NCBI GenBank assembly: GCA_003254905.1
Contig: QANU01066119.1
Coordinates: 18,796 to 82,795, forward strand
Length of the DNA: 64,000 nt
Direction of reading: 5' to 3'
Source of the DNA: Nissolia schottii
Lineage: Eukaryota; Streptophyta; Magnoliopsida; Fabales; Fabaceae
Under the pieces are notes generated by a model. That model was given only the letters and a program-made list of their open reading frames with translations. It did no database searches and had not been told where the DNA came from. How positions within the stretch are numbered: position 1 is the first letter of the stretch; each line of letters begins with the position of its first letter. Shown in pieces: positions 34,585 through 46,569 of the stretch. Made by a program: the position numbers and the translations under genes.

Positions 34585-34978
34585 ACCACTACGTACCTCC
34601 ACCAGTCATTGAAGGCTTCTAGCATTATTAGGCGACTTGCCGATTTAAAATTGTTAAATACCGTTTTCATGTTTTCTGGTCCCTGTAAAAGTAAGACTGG
34701 GAATGAGATGGTGATGTATAATCTAGCTTGGGACCAAAGTGGGTGCTAGACGGAGGTAGTGGTCTAGCAAGTGGGTTGTGTTTGAGGATTCTGTGGTTTC
34801 ATCTTTTGGCTTCCAATGGACTGATGTCATTACTTACCGGTACAGAGACTAGCTGACGTTGTTGCGTGAGTGACCTTGATTCGGGTACCTCTAATTAAAG
34901 GAAGCATTTAGCTTATAGAGACTCTTTGTATGGCTTAAGAGTGCAGGTAACGTGCAAGACTAAAAGAAATGTAACACC

Positions 34979-35160
34979 ATCAACGGGGGTTGGTCCAAGT
35001 GGTAAGCGGCTTAGTATCGCTTAAGCAAGGTCCCGAGTTCGAGACCTTGTGAACGCAGTTATCCCCGCTGGGAGATTCACCCGCCATAGCTAGGTGCGCG
35101 ACCCGGGTCAACTCGGATTAGTCAAGGTCAAGTCTTGGATACCAGGCAAACAACCTAAAG
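34979..35160 (+). mobile_element. tRNA-derived SINE with 17-bp target duplication
   Basis: RNA polymerase III box A TGGTCCAAGTGG is at 34991-35002 and box B AGTTCGAGACC at 35036-35046, 33 bases apart as in tRNA genes. The 182-base body is flanked by AAAAGAAATGTAACACC (34962-34978) and AAAAGAAATATAACACC (35161-35177), 16 of 17 identical. It is not a tRNA gene: the acceptor stem does not close and the body continues about 110 bases past box B. Confidence 0.88.
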
Positions 35161-35177
35161 AAAAGAAATATAACACC

Positions 35178-37170
35178 GCTATTTGTACATCTCAAAAATA
35201 GTCGCCCAACAATCACCTAATAAAGAAACAAACATTACACAACAGAAAGATAAATATTATATAATAAATAAACAAACATTGTCAAACACAAACCCAGATT
35301 CTTCCAAGATCCCACGTACATTGGCCTGAATTGCTAGAGTCTTTTAGCTCAACCTCCACAGAGTCTTGATCAGTACCAATAGTTTCTTACCTGTCAACAA
35401 ATTCCTCTTAATCAAATGTATGGCATTTCTATGTTCAATCTTATATATCTATGTCAGTCTTCATTTTTCATTTGCATCTCAAAACTAATTGGGCCAGATT
35501 CTCATCCTCTTCACTCCTAACCAAGGAGTATCATCTTTCAATCTAATGTCCACCAGGCAGAAAACCAACCAAACCCACATTTATAGCAGGCGCATATACG
35601 TCCACATGCAAGGGAACCATTCAAAATTGAGACCACCACAAAACCAGGAGGAAAGGGCAAAGAGGGGGATGAGGCACAATCTGTGAAAACATCACACAAG
35701 CAAAACAAAAAGGTATCTCCAATAGCACACTCTCATCCCAATTGAGGCCCAATGCAACTCTGATTTCACTAGTTAAGCTCCCCATTTATTAGTCGCTTAC
35801 TCCTTATTTGATGAAACACAGGGGGCGTTGAATCCACAGGGCACTCATCACCCCACCATCATGTGAGGGTACCAAATCATTAACAATATATAACAATCAG
35901 ACCAGAATCAACAATATCAACATACGAAGGTTCGACTTCGACTTTATCACAAACATTATCTTGAATCCACCCACTTGAATTACAAACATTATCAAAAACT
36001 AAATTACAAAATAATGTTATCAACCTAAGGGTCAACTCTTTCTGAAAGATATCTATCCTTTTCAATTTACTATTCTTGCTGATCTCTTGATCATGGACCG
36101 ACGTATACATGACTTTGGACTCTATCCATTATGTATGTGAGAGTCATAAATTTCAAAATTCTTATGGCATGAATAATAGTTTTCTGGATGAACCATATAA
36201 AACTATAAACTTACACTAGCTTGTTAGGTGTGGGAATTTTATGCGTTGTCATCTATTTTTATTGCTCATGGTTTCTGGTTTACTGCTATGTTTCTGTTAT
36301 TAATTAAGTGATGGTTTTTATTTCTTGGTCTACTAGCTTGAGCCCTAGTTTTCATTTATTAAAATGTTACTTTATTACTTTTAATTATGTGAATTATTAT
36401 TATTACTATTAGTATTATTATTATTATTTATAAATGATATTTTATATGATATTATAACTTCATCTGATTCATGTAACCTACTCTATAAAATAAGACAAGA
36501 TTTAGCTGTTGTATCTTTTACTTCTTTTTTACCAATGATAGATAGATCATGAGGATAGAGTACGCATTCGGAAGTTACAATGAGTCAAAACTCTCCCTAA
36601 GATAATAACTCCAATTTAGAGCCAAATGGGCGGCCCGGGGGGATTGTAGTGTTCCTTCGTACCCCTCCCAAAAGGAAATGCACCACCTAAGGCTAGATCA
36701 CATAGTCTAATAGTCATCGGAAACCCCATATTACCAAGGCATGATGGATCCTCATGAAAATCTAAGAGGAATGTGGTAAAGTCAATGTCCCTCCAATAAG
36801 GACACCCAAAAAGTCACTGGTTTCATTTCTTCATCTGGGCACATCTTATCTTCTTCCCCAGCTCCTCAGAGATAGGATCCAACGCTCTCTTTTTGGATGC
36901 AGTACTTTGTGGATTGATCTTGTTGACATCGAGCCAATGTCTTTAGCCTAGTCTTCTTTGGAGGGTTGCCATCATCCTGACCTTGATGGAATTGGAAATT
37001 GTCTACAATCATGAGGTCCCCAATTTTACTAGTAACAATTTGGCCATTACACGTAATAGTCATAACATTATTATCATCCAACCGAAGAAACTGTTGTATC
37101 CTTTACTTCAACTATGATTCAAATAAAAGTTAATTTTAATGCTATCAGAAAACTTTTATTCCTAAAAATA
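35178..37170. other. Intergenic with weak minus-strand coding-like fragments
   Basis: Minus-strand stretches at 35880-36110 and 36640-37081 (for example KIGDLMIVDNFQFHQGQDD) read like short pieces of a retroelement polyprotein or LINE ORF1, but stops interrupt them and no diagnostic motif is present. The middle (36230-36480) is AT-rich with a short ATT microsatellite near 36397-36428. Confidence 0.3.
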
Positions 37171-37178
37171 ACATAAAT

Positions 37179-37532
37179 AGGATAAATTACATTGACCTCC
37201 CCTAAAGTTTAATGAAATTACATCCAATACTCATTTATTTATGAAACTTTACACTGACATCCCCTAAATTTTACAAAACATTACAGTGGCCTTCCCTAAA
37301 CCCCTAAATTCTAAAATTTTAAAAATTAATAAATCACATAAAATAAATATTTTATTCTTAACTTTGAGATAAATATTATAGAAAATTGTGCATTAAAGAT
37401 TTTTTATATTTAAAGATAATTTCAAAATTTTAAAAATTATTTAGAGATAAAAAAAAATGACTATAAGACAAACAAATAGAGGATGTTGAACGTAATTTCA
37501 TTAAATCTCATAGGGTTTTTGTAATTCACCTA
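37179..37532. mobile_element. MITE / fold-back element
   Basis: The left arm (GGATAAATTACA, then AGTTTAATGAAATTACA) and right arm (TGTAATTCACC, preceded by GTAATTTCATTAAAT) are inverted copies over about 45 bases. The span is about 354 bases with an AT-rich core. Superfamily and target duplication not determined. Confidence 0.6.
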
Positions 37533-37540
37533 CAAAAATA

Positions 37541-37679
37541 TTTCTCATGCAATTAGCGCATAAGATTACACGTTATCAAGTTCTGTTATCAGCCCGCTGC
37601 TTTTGTTGTTGTCATTGTGTTTCAACTGTTCTTTGCCATCCATGTTGGCAATTCTTGTTAATTGAATGTACTACATAAC
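37541..37679 (+). repeat. Dispersed direct repeat, copy 1 (partner 42451-42591)
   Basis: It shares AAGATTACACGTTATCAA, GCCCGCTG, TTTTGTTGTTGTCA and TTGCCATCCATG-type blocks with 42451-42591 in the same orientation, about 80% alike by eye. It starts right after the MITE ending at 37532. Confidence 0.7.
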
Positions 37680-37849
37680 TATTATAAAGAAGAAGAAGGT
37701 TTCTAACCTACTCCATGCTACTTAATTTATTCATTTTTGATAATTTTTGTAATTAAATTTATCGAATTTTGTTATTATTTCATGTGCTTATAACATGCCA
37801 GTAGTCATTTAGATATTGATATACATTCTCAATGGATGTCATGCTTATA

Positions 37850-39129
37850 TGATATATTATATGACATGTATTTATGCTTATGTTATGATATGCTATGCTA
37901 TGCCATGCTATGTTAAGACAGAGACCTAGACCTATAGACATGATACCCCTTAGAATTGCTTGGTTAGAATTACATAATAAGACTTTAATAAAGACTCCGA
38001 TTAAGGCATGGACCTTAACAAGGGGGCAAGTTCTGACTAAGGCAAGACTTGGTACTTAAAATGTCCGTTATCACGCACCTTTCTTACTTGAGAATCCTGC
38101 CCTAAGTGTGGGACCTTAGTCCTTGAGCCCAGACTAATAAACAAGATTAGCTAATTAGGACACAGATGTCATAATCGGGGGCCATAGGCCTTAACAACAT
38201 GGGTAATCAAAGACAACTCCCTAAAAGACTTCACGAATAGTAGATTCTAAAGTAGATGAGCTAAAATATTATGAGGTCCTACGATCTTGTAACCCAAACC
38301 CAACAGTATATAGATATGAGCGTCAGACTCTTTATTTATGGCTTGTGTGCCCTACCAGACCCCTGAGTGCCAAGCTCCGCAAATTTAGGGTATGCATACC
38401 CTTACAGATATCCTGGTTGCGCGCGTACCAGAACTACCCGGATTTATCCTGGTGAGGTAAGGTTGAGCTGAGGCTCCCTTGAATTGCGCTCCTCCGCCAA
38501 AGGACGTGGGCATACATACACAGACCAATTTTACTTTTCAATAGTTAATTCAGTTTACTCAGTTGCCCAGTACATTCAGTTTATTTGGTATGTGCAGTTC
38601 ATTTAGTTTCTTTCAGATAACAATTATATATGTTGTAACTTCAATACATGCTCCTTCGTTATATATACATGTATCTTTATGCCATAATATTATCTACAAT
38701 ATGTGCTATTTGTGTGGTACTGAAGTATCCATCACTGAGAGACAAACTCACCCCTCTGTTGATAACATTTTCAAATTTGGCTGAGAATAGTGAGAACGTT
38801 CCACTCGTCTAGTGAGCGAGGATTCAGACGTCAGTGGTAAGCTCTACTTCGTAGTGGGGTATACCCGAGTTATACACATTTATACTCCAAACATCTAGGG
38901 CAGGGTCCTTGTTTAGCATTCCTAGTATTTCTTTTAGTCATGACATGATGTAAACTTAGTATTTATTTTCATATTAGTACTATATGGAAACAATTATTCA
39001 GTTGTTTACTTAATAAATAAAGTTATTATTTTATCATTATGAGCATTTAATACATGTTTAGTATGCCGCGTCAGAGTTTTTGTAGGGCAATAGCCCTACA
39101 TGCAGTCATGTCCTAAGTTGGGGTGCGAC
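37850..39129 (+). repeat. Ty3/gypsy LTR remnant
   Basis: The block has ATGCTATGCTATGCCATGC-type repeats near 37890. It also has CACCCCTCTGTTGATAACAT near 38750, a GTCAGTGGTAAGCTCTAC region near 38830, and ends AGTTGGGGTGCGACA at 39129. These resemble plant Tekay-type gypsy LTR ends from memory. The start is not fixed, and no internal coding region flanks it, so it may be a solo LTR. Confidence 0.45.
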
Positions 39130-40320
39130 AGAGACATATATAGCAAAAAAGAACAACATTGAAGTTCTGTGAAGGTGTCTGGCGTGAGACACTTATTCAT
39201 TTTGCGCAAGATGTAGTTAATAGTGAATGCATCTCGTGTGAGACACTCATTCATCTCGCATGAGATGTAGCAAATAGAGACAAGACTTAGCAAAGGTGTC
39301 TCACACGAGACACTATACATATCGCATGAGACACAACTGCAGTAGGCCCAAAACGCATAAAAACTTAGGTTAAAATGCACAGGAGGAAAAGGGCTAAGGC
39401 ACTCAGAATTCATTACATTTTGTATTCACAATTTTCATTATTGGGGGGAGGGTTGGGTTGAAGAGTGATAGAATACACAAAAGGAGGAGAACATCTAGAT
39501 CGAGATCAAAATCATATTGTTCTTAGCAATTGGGTTCCAAGTGTTCTTCATCTCTTATGTATACTTTTACCCCTATCTCTTCACCTCTACTTTGTAATTC
39601 GTTTTACTGCATTATGAACTAAATTCCCCTTTGATTGGGATGACGATGTAACCCTAATATTTTCTCTTAATTCCACTTTCGATGTTATTCATCTGTGTTT
39701 GATTATGAATTGATTTCTCCTTCCTTAATGCTTTTCATTGACTGACCATTGATGAATTGTTAGTAAACTTAGGGGAACTTTGAGAAAAGAAACCTAGGTG
39801 GTAATGAGAAATTGATCACCATTTAGTTATCTCTTAGAGATAAGAATAGAGGGTGGTGCAACCCTTAGACTGACACGCTACCAAAGGATTCACAGAACCT
39901 AGCTAATCCCTAGGCGAACTAGATTAATTTTAAGAGATTGGTTAATCGGGTCGTTCATAGGAGGTATGCATGATCTTGAGTGAGACTTGTGTTAGAATAG
40001 GAATCTAGGTTGTCCTTCAGTAATAACGTGAATAATAAAGAAAGCAGAATTAGGGAAACATTAGTGGGGGAACCAAAGTCCCAATTGCCTTAACCATAAC
40101 TAAATCAAATCATATTTGTTTTGATCTGCATTTTAATTTTTGTCCAATTTTATTTCCATTGCTTGAAATTCTGTTCTAAAAATCCCTTTTTGTGATTCGA
40201 CTCTAGAGTTGTTTATTACTCTAAAATTCCATTGCTTGAAATTCGTGGAAATGATACTTTGGTCCTAAGACCAATACTTTATTACTTGGTGATGTGATAT
40301 ACTTGTCATATGTGTTTTTC
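39130..40320 (+). repeat. Retroelement-like leader with TCTCGCGTGAGA-type motifs
   Basis: The first 270 bases carry about six copies of a near-palindromic motif like GTCTCRCGYGAGAC. The tail (40255-40320) includes ACTTTATTACTTGGTGATGT and ATACTTGTCATATG, which resemble a Ty3/gypsy leader motif. The block 39160-39390 is related in inverted orientation to 60242-60500. No coding domain. Confidence 0.4.
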
Positions 40321-40329
40321 ACGCACCAC

Positions 40330-40355
40330 ATATATATATATATATATATATATAT
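40330..40355. repeat. (TA)13 microsatellite
   Basis: Uninterrupted TA dinucleotides. Confidence 0.95.
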
Positions 40356-41220
40356 CTCACAAATAATTATAATACCTCATACAATGTTATTTAGTCCACA
40401 TTACACAAATCATATCAAAATAATGCCTAGCATATATTCATGCTGGCCAAAATATTAATTACGGATCAAATAAAAAAAACTATTACAAAATATGCTCACG
40501 TTAAGTTATTTCAACAACGTACAAATCAAATTCACGTTACTAAAAAAATGGCTACTCAATTAAAAAAATCTAATATGTTAAAAAATTTATCTCATGAATA
40601 TATAGTCACAATATACAAAATTAATTTCGGTATGATATTAATGTTTTTTTAAATAAATCTCAACACAATATATACATACATATATGTGTCAAATAATATC
40701 AAAATCAATTTCACACAATGTAAAATAATTTTCAAAATCGAAGTTTTGAAATTATGCCAAGTATTCTAGATATGTTATACTTTTTAAAATAAGTCAAGTA
40801 TCCAAATCAAATAACATAGTTAGCAAGTATTATAAGAATTTAAGATACTAAATTATATTCATATCAAATGGTATAACAATTTTGTATTTCATGATATTAT
40901 CTTGAACTGGTTAAGTAGGAGTGGAGAATACAAAAAGCAAGTAAATGAAGAAAATATATTGGACCATAAATAAAATGATTGAGTATACCAATTTACTTCT
41001 GAAAATTACTGAGTAATGAATCAATTATATTATCATTTTTAGAAGGATATAAGTATCATAATACAAATACTCAAAATGAATAAATTATAAATATTTAAAA
41101 TCACTCTAACAAATATGAGCATTAAATTATCTTTTATAATTTGGTAAATAATGAGTCCATTATATTATTCTCTTTAGGAGAATATGAGAACCAAATTATA
41201 AATATACATAATTACAAATG
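40356..41220. other. AT-rich DNA, nothing recognisable
   Basis: Very AT-rich with weakly repetitive TATAAGTATCA-like phrases. No gene. Confidence 0.45.
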
Positions 41221-41224
41221 TATA

Positions 41225-41775
41225 CTAATAAAATTCATTTATTTCGAGGAATGAAAAATAATAAACAATGAATATGTATACTAATAAGATTCGTTTGTTT
41301 TAGGATATGTATATTTATAAGATTCCTTCACTTTAAGGAATGAATTTTTCTTAACATATTCACTTATGGTAATATGTAAATCTCCTAATTTATATATAAA
41401 TTTGAATAACTATGATGCATTCGTTTCGGGCAATGACTATCCTTCTTGGGTATAATTACCATTCACTTCTAGGAATGTGTATAAATTACCATTCACTTTT
41501 AGGAATGGGTATTACCATTCACTCATGAGAATGGATATGAGTATTCTCATTCACTTCTAAGAATGAGTATGTGTATTTTTATTCACTTCTGGGAATGATT
41601 ATATTTTCTTCATATGTACACATATCATTCACTTCTAGGAATGATTATGTTTTCTATAATTGAGTATCATTACCATTCATGGTTATATATTCTTATATGT
41701 ACTGTTACCATTCAATTCAGGGAATGATTATATTTTTGTATTGATACCATTACTATTCACTTCCAAAAATGGTGT
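41225..41775 (+). repeat. Diverged array of CATTCACTTCTAGGAATG hairpin units
   Basis: Thirteen or so copies of a unit whose core is ATTCACTT(C/T)TAGGAATG occur at irregular 25-60 base spacing (near 41232, 41290, 41320, 41420, 41461, 41491, 41516, 41549, 41581, 41627, 41673, 41710, 41753). Each core is a small inverted repeat, CATTC...GAATG. There is no open frame of note. It could be a minisatellite or the subterminal repeats of a DNA transposon. Confidence 0.7.
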
Positions 41776-41799
41776 TGGAAGAAAAGAAATAAATATAAA

Positions 41800-42450
41800 C
41801 ATAATTTGCATTGATAAAAGCAAGTAATAATGGGAGAACATAAGTAAAATAGAATAGAAAATAAAAGAAAACTTATACCATAAAACAAACCAACTATTGC
41901 TTATGTGGGATCCTTCTGGGTTACAATGCTTCATCGTTTGACGGTGTCTCCAAAACACATTGAATCAAAATGAATTTTTGAATCTCAGGCTTTCTCTTTC
42001 ACTTAGCTGATAAAGATTCTATGCTAGTAACGTTTTGTAAATAATAATAAAGAGAAGAAAACAACAGAGAAGAAAGAGAGCAAAGAGATGATTATATTAT
42101 TGAGAGTTGACTAGTAGAGTGAAGTATACAAGGAAAGATGAGATAAAATAATATAATAAATTGTATCTAATCAAATTATAAGGGAATCAAGCTAATGACA
42201 TCTACCCAATATTTCATAACACTTTTCCCTTAGATATACCTTAGGGATATGTCTCATTAAAACTTTACTATAAAAAATCTATTTAAAAAAATTTAATAAA
42301 AGAAAAAGAGTATAACATCCTCATAATAATGATTGTCTCGTCAAAAATCTTATAAAAAAAAATGTCAATGACATAAAAAATCTTATTTATAAAGAACAAT
42401 ATTTTTGTTTCTTTTAAGAGCATTATTTAATATTTTAAAATCCCCGCATT
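41800..42450. other. AT-rich spacer
   Basis: No gene or clear repeat, except for A-rich tracts. Confidence 0.4.
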
Positions 42451-42591
42451 ATTTTTCATGCAAGTAGCACAAAAGATTACACGTTATCAAAATCTGTTAT
42501 CGGCCCGCTGATTTTGTTGTTGTCAACGCGTTTCAACTGCTTCTTGGCCATCCATGTCGGCATTTCTTGTCAATTGAATATGCTATATAAC
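42451..42591 (+). repeat. Dispersed direct repeat, copy 2
   Basis: Partner of 37541-37679. It keeps AAAGATTACACGTTATCAA, CGGCCCGCTG and TTTCAACTGCTTCTTGGCCA. Flanked by AT-rich DNA with no MITE at this copy. Confidence 0.7.
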
Positions 42592-42839
42592 AAATCTGAT
42601 TCCCTTTTTCCAGCGTTGGCCTTTTCCCCTATTGTCGATTTCCCTTTGTTTCGAATAATTTATTTAGCACACGCATAATTAGTTGTAAGGAGGAAAGTTT
42701 TATAACGACATGCTGCATCTACCACTACCTCGTAATTACTAAGTTTATTTATATTACTTTTAAAAGGAAAAATTTCAAGAATAAAATATAGATAATGGAC
42801 TCTTTCTCAAATGAACCAATTTAAAAGTTGTTCCCAAAA

Positions 42840-43035
42840 TAAATCAATTTCTTTATAAAGAGAATCGATTTAAATCAACTCTAGTTTTGTTTTTTGTTTT
42901 TTTTCAAATCGACTGCAATAAAAAAAATTAATTTTTTTAAATAGGAATCGATTCAAATATCGACTCCTAAAGGAATCTATTTGAATCGACTCATTTGGGA
43001 GTTCTATACAAATGAGTCGGTTTAAATTGATTCCT
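42840..43035. repeat. Cluster of AATCGATT / AAATCGACTC motifs
   Basis: Eight or so short copies of AATCGATTTAAAT- and AAATCGACTC-type words occur in both orientations in under 200 bases. They form several possible hairpins, such as AGGAATCGATTC with GAATCGACTC. Source unknown. Confidence 0.5.
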
Positions 43036-43115
43036 TCACAATTTTAACTATACATCTCTCTCTAAAAAATCATTTGCTCGAAATCTTGTGGGGTTGATAT
43101 TTTGGTTCATAGTGC

Positions 43116-43182
43116 AATGGAAGATGCAAAGTTGCTACATCTGAAAGAGGTCGACCACATCCAACCTCGAGTGAACTCCCAG
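43116..43182 (+). CDS. Possible first exon of an element-borne gene (fragment)
   Basis: ATG at 43116 opens 22 codons, MEDAKLLHLKEVDHIQPRVN then SQ, ending in CAG followed by a good donor GTACGTAG. The peptide has the feel of plant-mobile-domain-type N-termini, but no downstream exon is identifiable before 43650, so this is either a broken gene or chance. Confidence 0.2.
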
Positions 43183-43660
43183 GTACGTAGATATTTTTAC
43201 GACAACGTTTTTGTGTTTCTATTTATGCTAGTCTTGTAGATTGATAAGACAAATGTTGGTTAGTGTAGGTCAAAAATGGCAGCGTAGATTTATAGATAAA
43301 TAGATAAATTGTTTGGTAGATTAATAAAATGTTGTTATTGAATCTGAATGTTAGTTAGATTTGTTGAACTTGAACTTGATACATAGTTAGATCTATAAAT
43401 GTCAACATTATGTTAGTTAGATAAATAGACAGATGTTGTTATTGAACTTGAATGTTAGTTCAAATGAGTATTTTATTGAATTTGAATGTTAGTTAGATCT
43501 ATAGAATTATTGTAGATTGATAAGGTATATGTAAATTTTTTAGGTAGATTGCTAAGATAGAGTATTTTATTGAGCTTCAATGTTAGATCTATAGAGTTTT
43601 TGGAAACTTGAATGCTATAGTTGTCAATTAATTTATGAATTTCATTGTAAAAGAAACTAT
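43183..43660 (+). repeat. Tandem-like GTTAGAT repeats
   Basis: Short phrases such as GAATGTTAGTTAGAT, TTATTGAACTTGAATGTTAG and ATAGATAAATAGA recur about six times. No coding sequence. Confidence 0.45.
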
Positions 43661-44105
43661 AGTTGTGTTTCACGCGAAATAATTCTGAGGAATCTTCCAG
43701 CCCTTACACAAAAGAATGTTTAAACGGGGACAAGCGATCACAGCGTTCTCAAGTGAAGAACAGGGGCGTGAGTTGCCAAATAAGGGAGAAATGGGGAGTG
43801 AGAACTGAAAATGTGAATATATTCAATAATTTCTCCCGTTCTCCAATGACCCCTAAACCACCATCATTACGTTTAACCATGCGGGGGTAACCGAGGTCAA
43901 CCAGGGTAAAATAGTCTTACCCGCTCTTTAATCTTTCCCTTCCTCACAGTATCCCTCTTAGTATAAATAACTCATATGTTTATAATCCTCCTTTTTATTG
44001 TTTCATCTTCTTCTACCTCTCGACCTTCCAACTTTCTTCCTGCAACCTCAGAATGAATCGTTCTTCTTTTTGTATTCTCCATTTCACCTTTCCGTCTCCA
44101 CACCA

Positions 44106-44480
44106 ATGGCTTCTAAAAGTTCTAAGATCTCCTCCTCCAAGGGCAAGGCCCCTCAGAAGGGTTCTCGAAGGGTTCCTTCACCGGTGCTCTCCGTTCCTAC
44201 CCCCTTGTCCGTCGAGGGGTTCCCTTGGCTCCGACTGTAAGCCTTACCGTTAATCAAATCAAGGCCAACCAGGTACTTTTCCTTTTCTCCACATCTGACA
44301 CTACTCATTGTTTCTTAGGCCCTTTTTCCACCATTGCCGACGCAACCAGAGACTCCCCTCTAGATTCCTATTTTCCGACCTACACTGAACAACACCCCTT
44401 CGTGTACAACCCTATCATTTTGATGGCTTTCTTCCACGAACCCAGGGTCATCCGTGCTATCCCCAAGAACGGGGAAAAAG
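44106..44480 (+). pseudogene. Hypothetical protein fragment
   Basis: A promoter-like TATAAATA (43962-43969) precedes ATG 44106. The first frame encodes 44 residues, MASKSSKISSSKGKAPQKG and on, Ser/Lys-rich. A one-frame shift then continues as APTVSLTVNQIKANQ with a possible donor at CAG/GTACTT (44271). A further stretch (DSYFPTYTEQHPFVYNPIILM) runs to about 44480 and stops abruptly in AT-rich DNA. The Ser/Lys-rich start resembles proteins of plant transposons, but I do not recognise it. Confidence 0.3.
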
Positions 44481-44579
44481 AAATTATATTAAAAATTATA
44501 AGCATGCAGAAAACGTTTATTGGAATTTTAAAAAATAAAACTTGCAATGATGTGTTTACTTGTAAGCATGCATAAATGT

Positions 44580-45560
44580 AAAAAATTACCTTGGAGATAA
44601 TCTTCTGCAGTAGTTCGTCTATTACCATGAAGAAATTTTATTTGGGATGAGTCTATTTATAACAACTTAGATCTGATTAATTGTCTTCTACCTCTTCATA
44701 TCCTAGATGTTAATCAACATGCATTAAATAATAAAGGGAATATTTATGTGACTAATTGACTATTATCATTATCCAAGACAATGAACACAATTTCAAAAGT
44801 AATTGTTTACCTGAGCATCAAGAATGTAATTAATTTATTCATAACAACACTATTAAAAACGGAAAATGGTGCTATGAAATAGTAGATAATAGAGTTGGTT
44901 ACATTAATTTTCCAATAAAGATAATTTTTTTATTCATTGATATTAATTTGGTACAAAAATAAATATGTCAGGATTGAATATGAATTAGTCGTAATGATTT
45001 ATATAGTATATACATCAAAGGGTTTTTTACACTTACCATGAAAATAAACAGATTTTTTTTTGTAATATTTTTCATAAAAGTGTTATCAGTTATTGCTATA
45101 AGTAAATTATCAATCTAAATTTCTTAAAAAAATATAATTCACGATTTTTGAATAGGCACCATTATTAACAGCTTCTAAAGAAAGCAATTTTCATCTTATT
45201 CCTTATTTAAGTTGTTAAGGTATGAGATTAATTTGTTTGTTACTTTGGAATATTTAAACAATCAATTTAAATGAATCAATTTTATTATTCAGCTGAAAAT
45301 TACAGCAAAGAAAACGGTTTTTGAATATGATTTTTGAATAAGACTTGCTGAATTTTGAATACTTTGTCTCACAATAGTGGACACGTTTTCTGAATTTTGC
45401 TTGCTGAATTTGACTTTTGTATTCAATCTAGTTAGAGGTGCATCTAAATTAGTTAATTACTTGATTTTGTGCTTGCTTAAATTTATTTTGTAATCCCTCT
45501 AATTATGCCTAATTTCGTGGGGGGAGTTTGAGCCTATTATGTGACATCCTGATGTTTTTC
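44580..45560. other. AT-rich spacer
   Basis: No gene, RNA or clear repeat seen. Confidence 0.4.
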
Positions 45561-46240
45561 TGTTTTGTAGGATTGGAATAAATTAACTTAGCCACAAAGA
45601 AATATAGCTTCTAAACTCATGGCACAAATAATTCATAATGTTGAGTTGTGACATCTATGTGCAGTACTTATGTCTTGGAGCTCTTTAACCCAATAGTCTA
45701 TTCTTTTGGGTTGGACACTCCCTTAAACTTATATCCATAATACTTACTTCAAGTTAATCCTTAGCAGAGCTATCGAGCATAGCTAAATTAGACTTAGTTT
45801 ACACAAACTTGGAGTAAAGGGTAAACCAACACACAAGGCAAATTTCAATGAATATGGTAAACCAAGAGTGAGAACCTAACAAGGCATGCACACCCTCAAC
45901 ACTGAAATTTTCAAGGTAAGTATTTCACTCAGAATCATCCCAAGTCAATTGCAGTGTCACATGCTTATTTATTATCTACTTCTCCATTACTAAAGTAACG
46001 CAAAAAATGAAAAATCAAAGGACTTTACTGTGGTTGTAATGGAGTTAAGGTAAGGTTAGGGATATAGTATAGATAAGAGAGTGATGGGTCAGATAATTAC
46101 CAATACCCATATTATCGACAAGTGCACCAAATCACAAGTAATAAAGTAAAAGTAGAGTACATCAACTAGCAGTGTTCAAATGAGTGAATAAATAAACAAT
46201 AAATAAAGTGATTGACTAGCAATCTATATATATCTTGATT
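45561..46240 (-). repeat. Retroelement leader-like remnant
   Basis: Around 46116-46150 the plus strand reads TCGACAAGTGCACCAAAT, then CACAAGTAATAAAGTAAAAG. Its reverse complement resembles the leader-like motif at 40270-40310 (ACTTTATTACTTG ... ACTTGTC). The two remnants therefore probably belong to related elements in opposite orientation. No coding region. Confidence 0.35.
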
Positions 46241-46569
46241 TGGTTTTAAAGAGATTGAGGTGCACTCATATGGTTAACCTTAATACAGCCTACAGATAGT
46301 CATAGCTCAAGTGCCCAACACTAGGTGAAAGTACTAATGATAGAATTATATTTGAGTTTTAATTTTAAAACTCTTAAAACATTATTTGAATGAAGTCTCA
46401 AAATTCCTCAAAGAATACTATTCTTTCCTTATATAATTATCTAATTATTTACAATGTGCTAATTTTTTATTTATAGACTATGTAGTTACCCTAATGGGCC
46501 TAGTCTCTACTTGGATCATAACAACCGGCAACCATTGCATTGTCAATTTTTTAAACGAAAATACTTTGT

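Noticed and set aside
34991..35046. tRNA gene
   Set aside because: Box A and box B are present, but no closed acceptor stem, and target duplications show a SINE.
35880..37081. A LINE element
   Set aside because: Minus-strand fragments have retroelement-like composition, but no endonuclease or reverse-transcriptase motif was seen.
41225..41775. CRISPR array
   Set aside because: Repeat units are diverged and irregularly spaced, and this is plant nuclear DNA.
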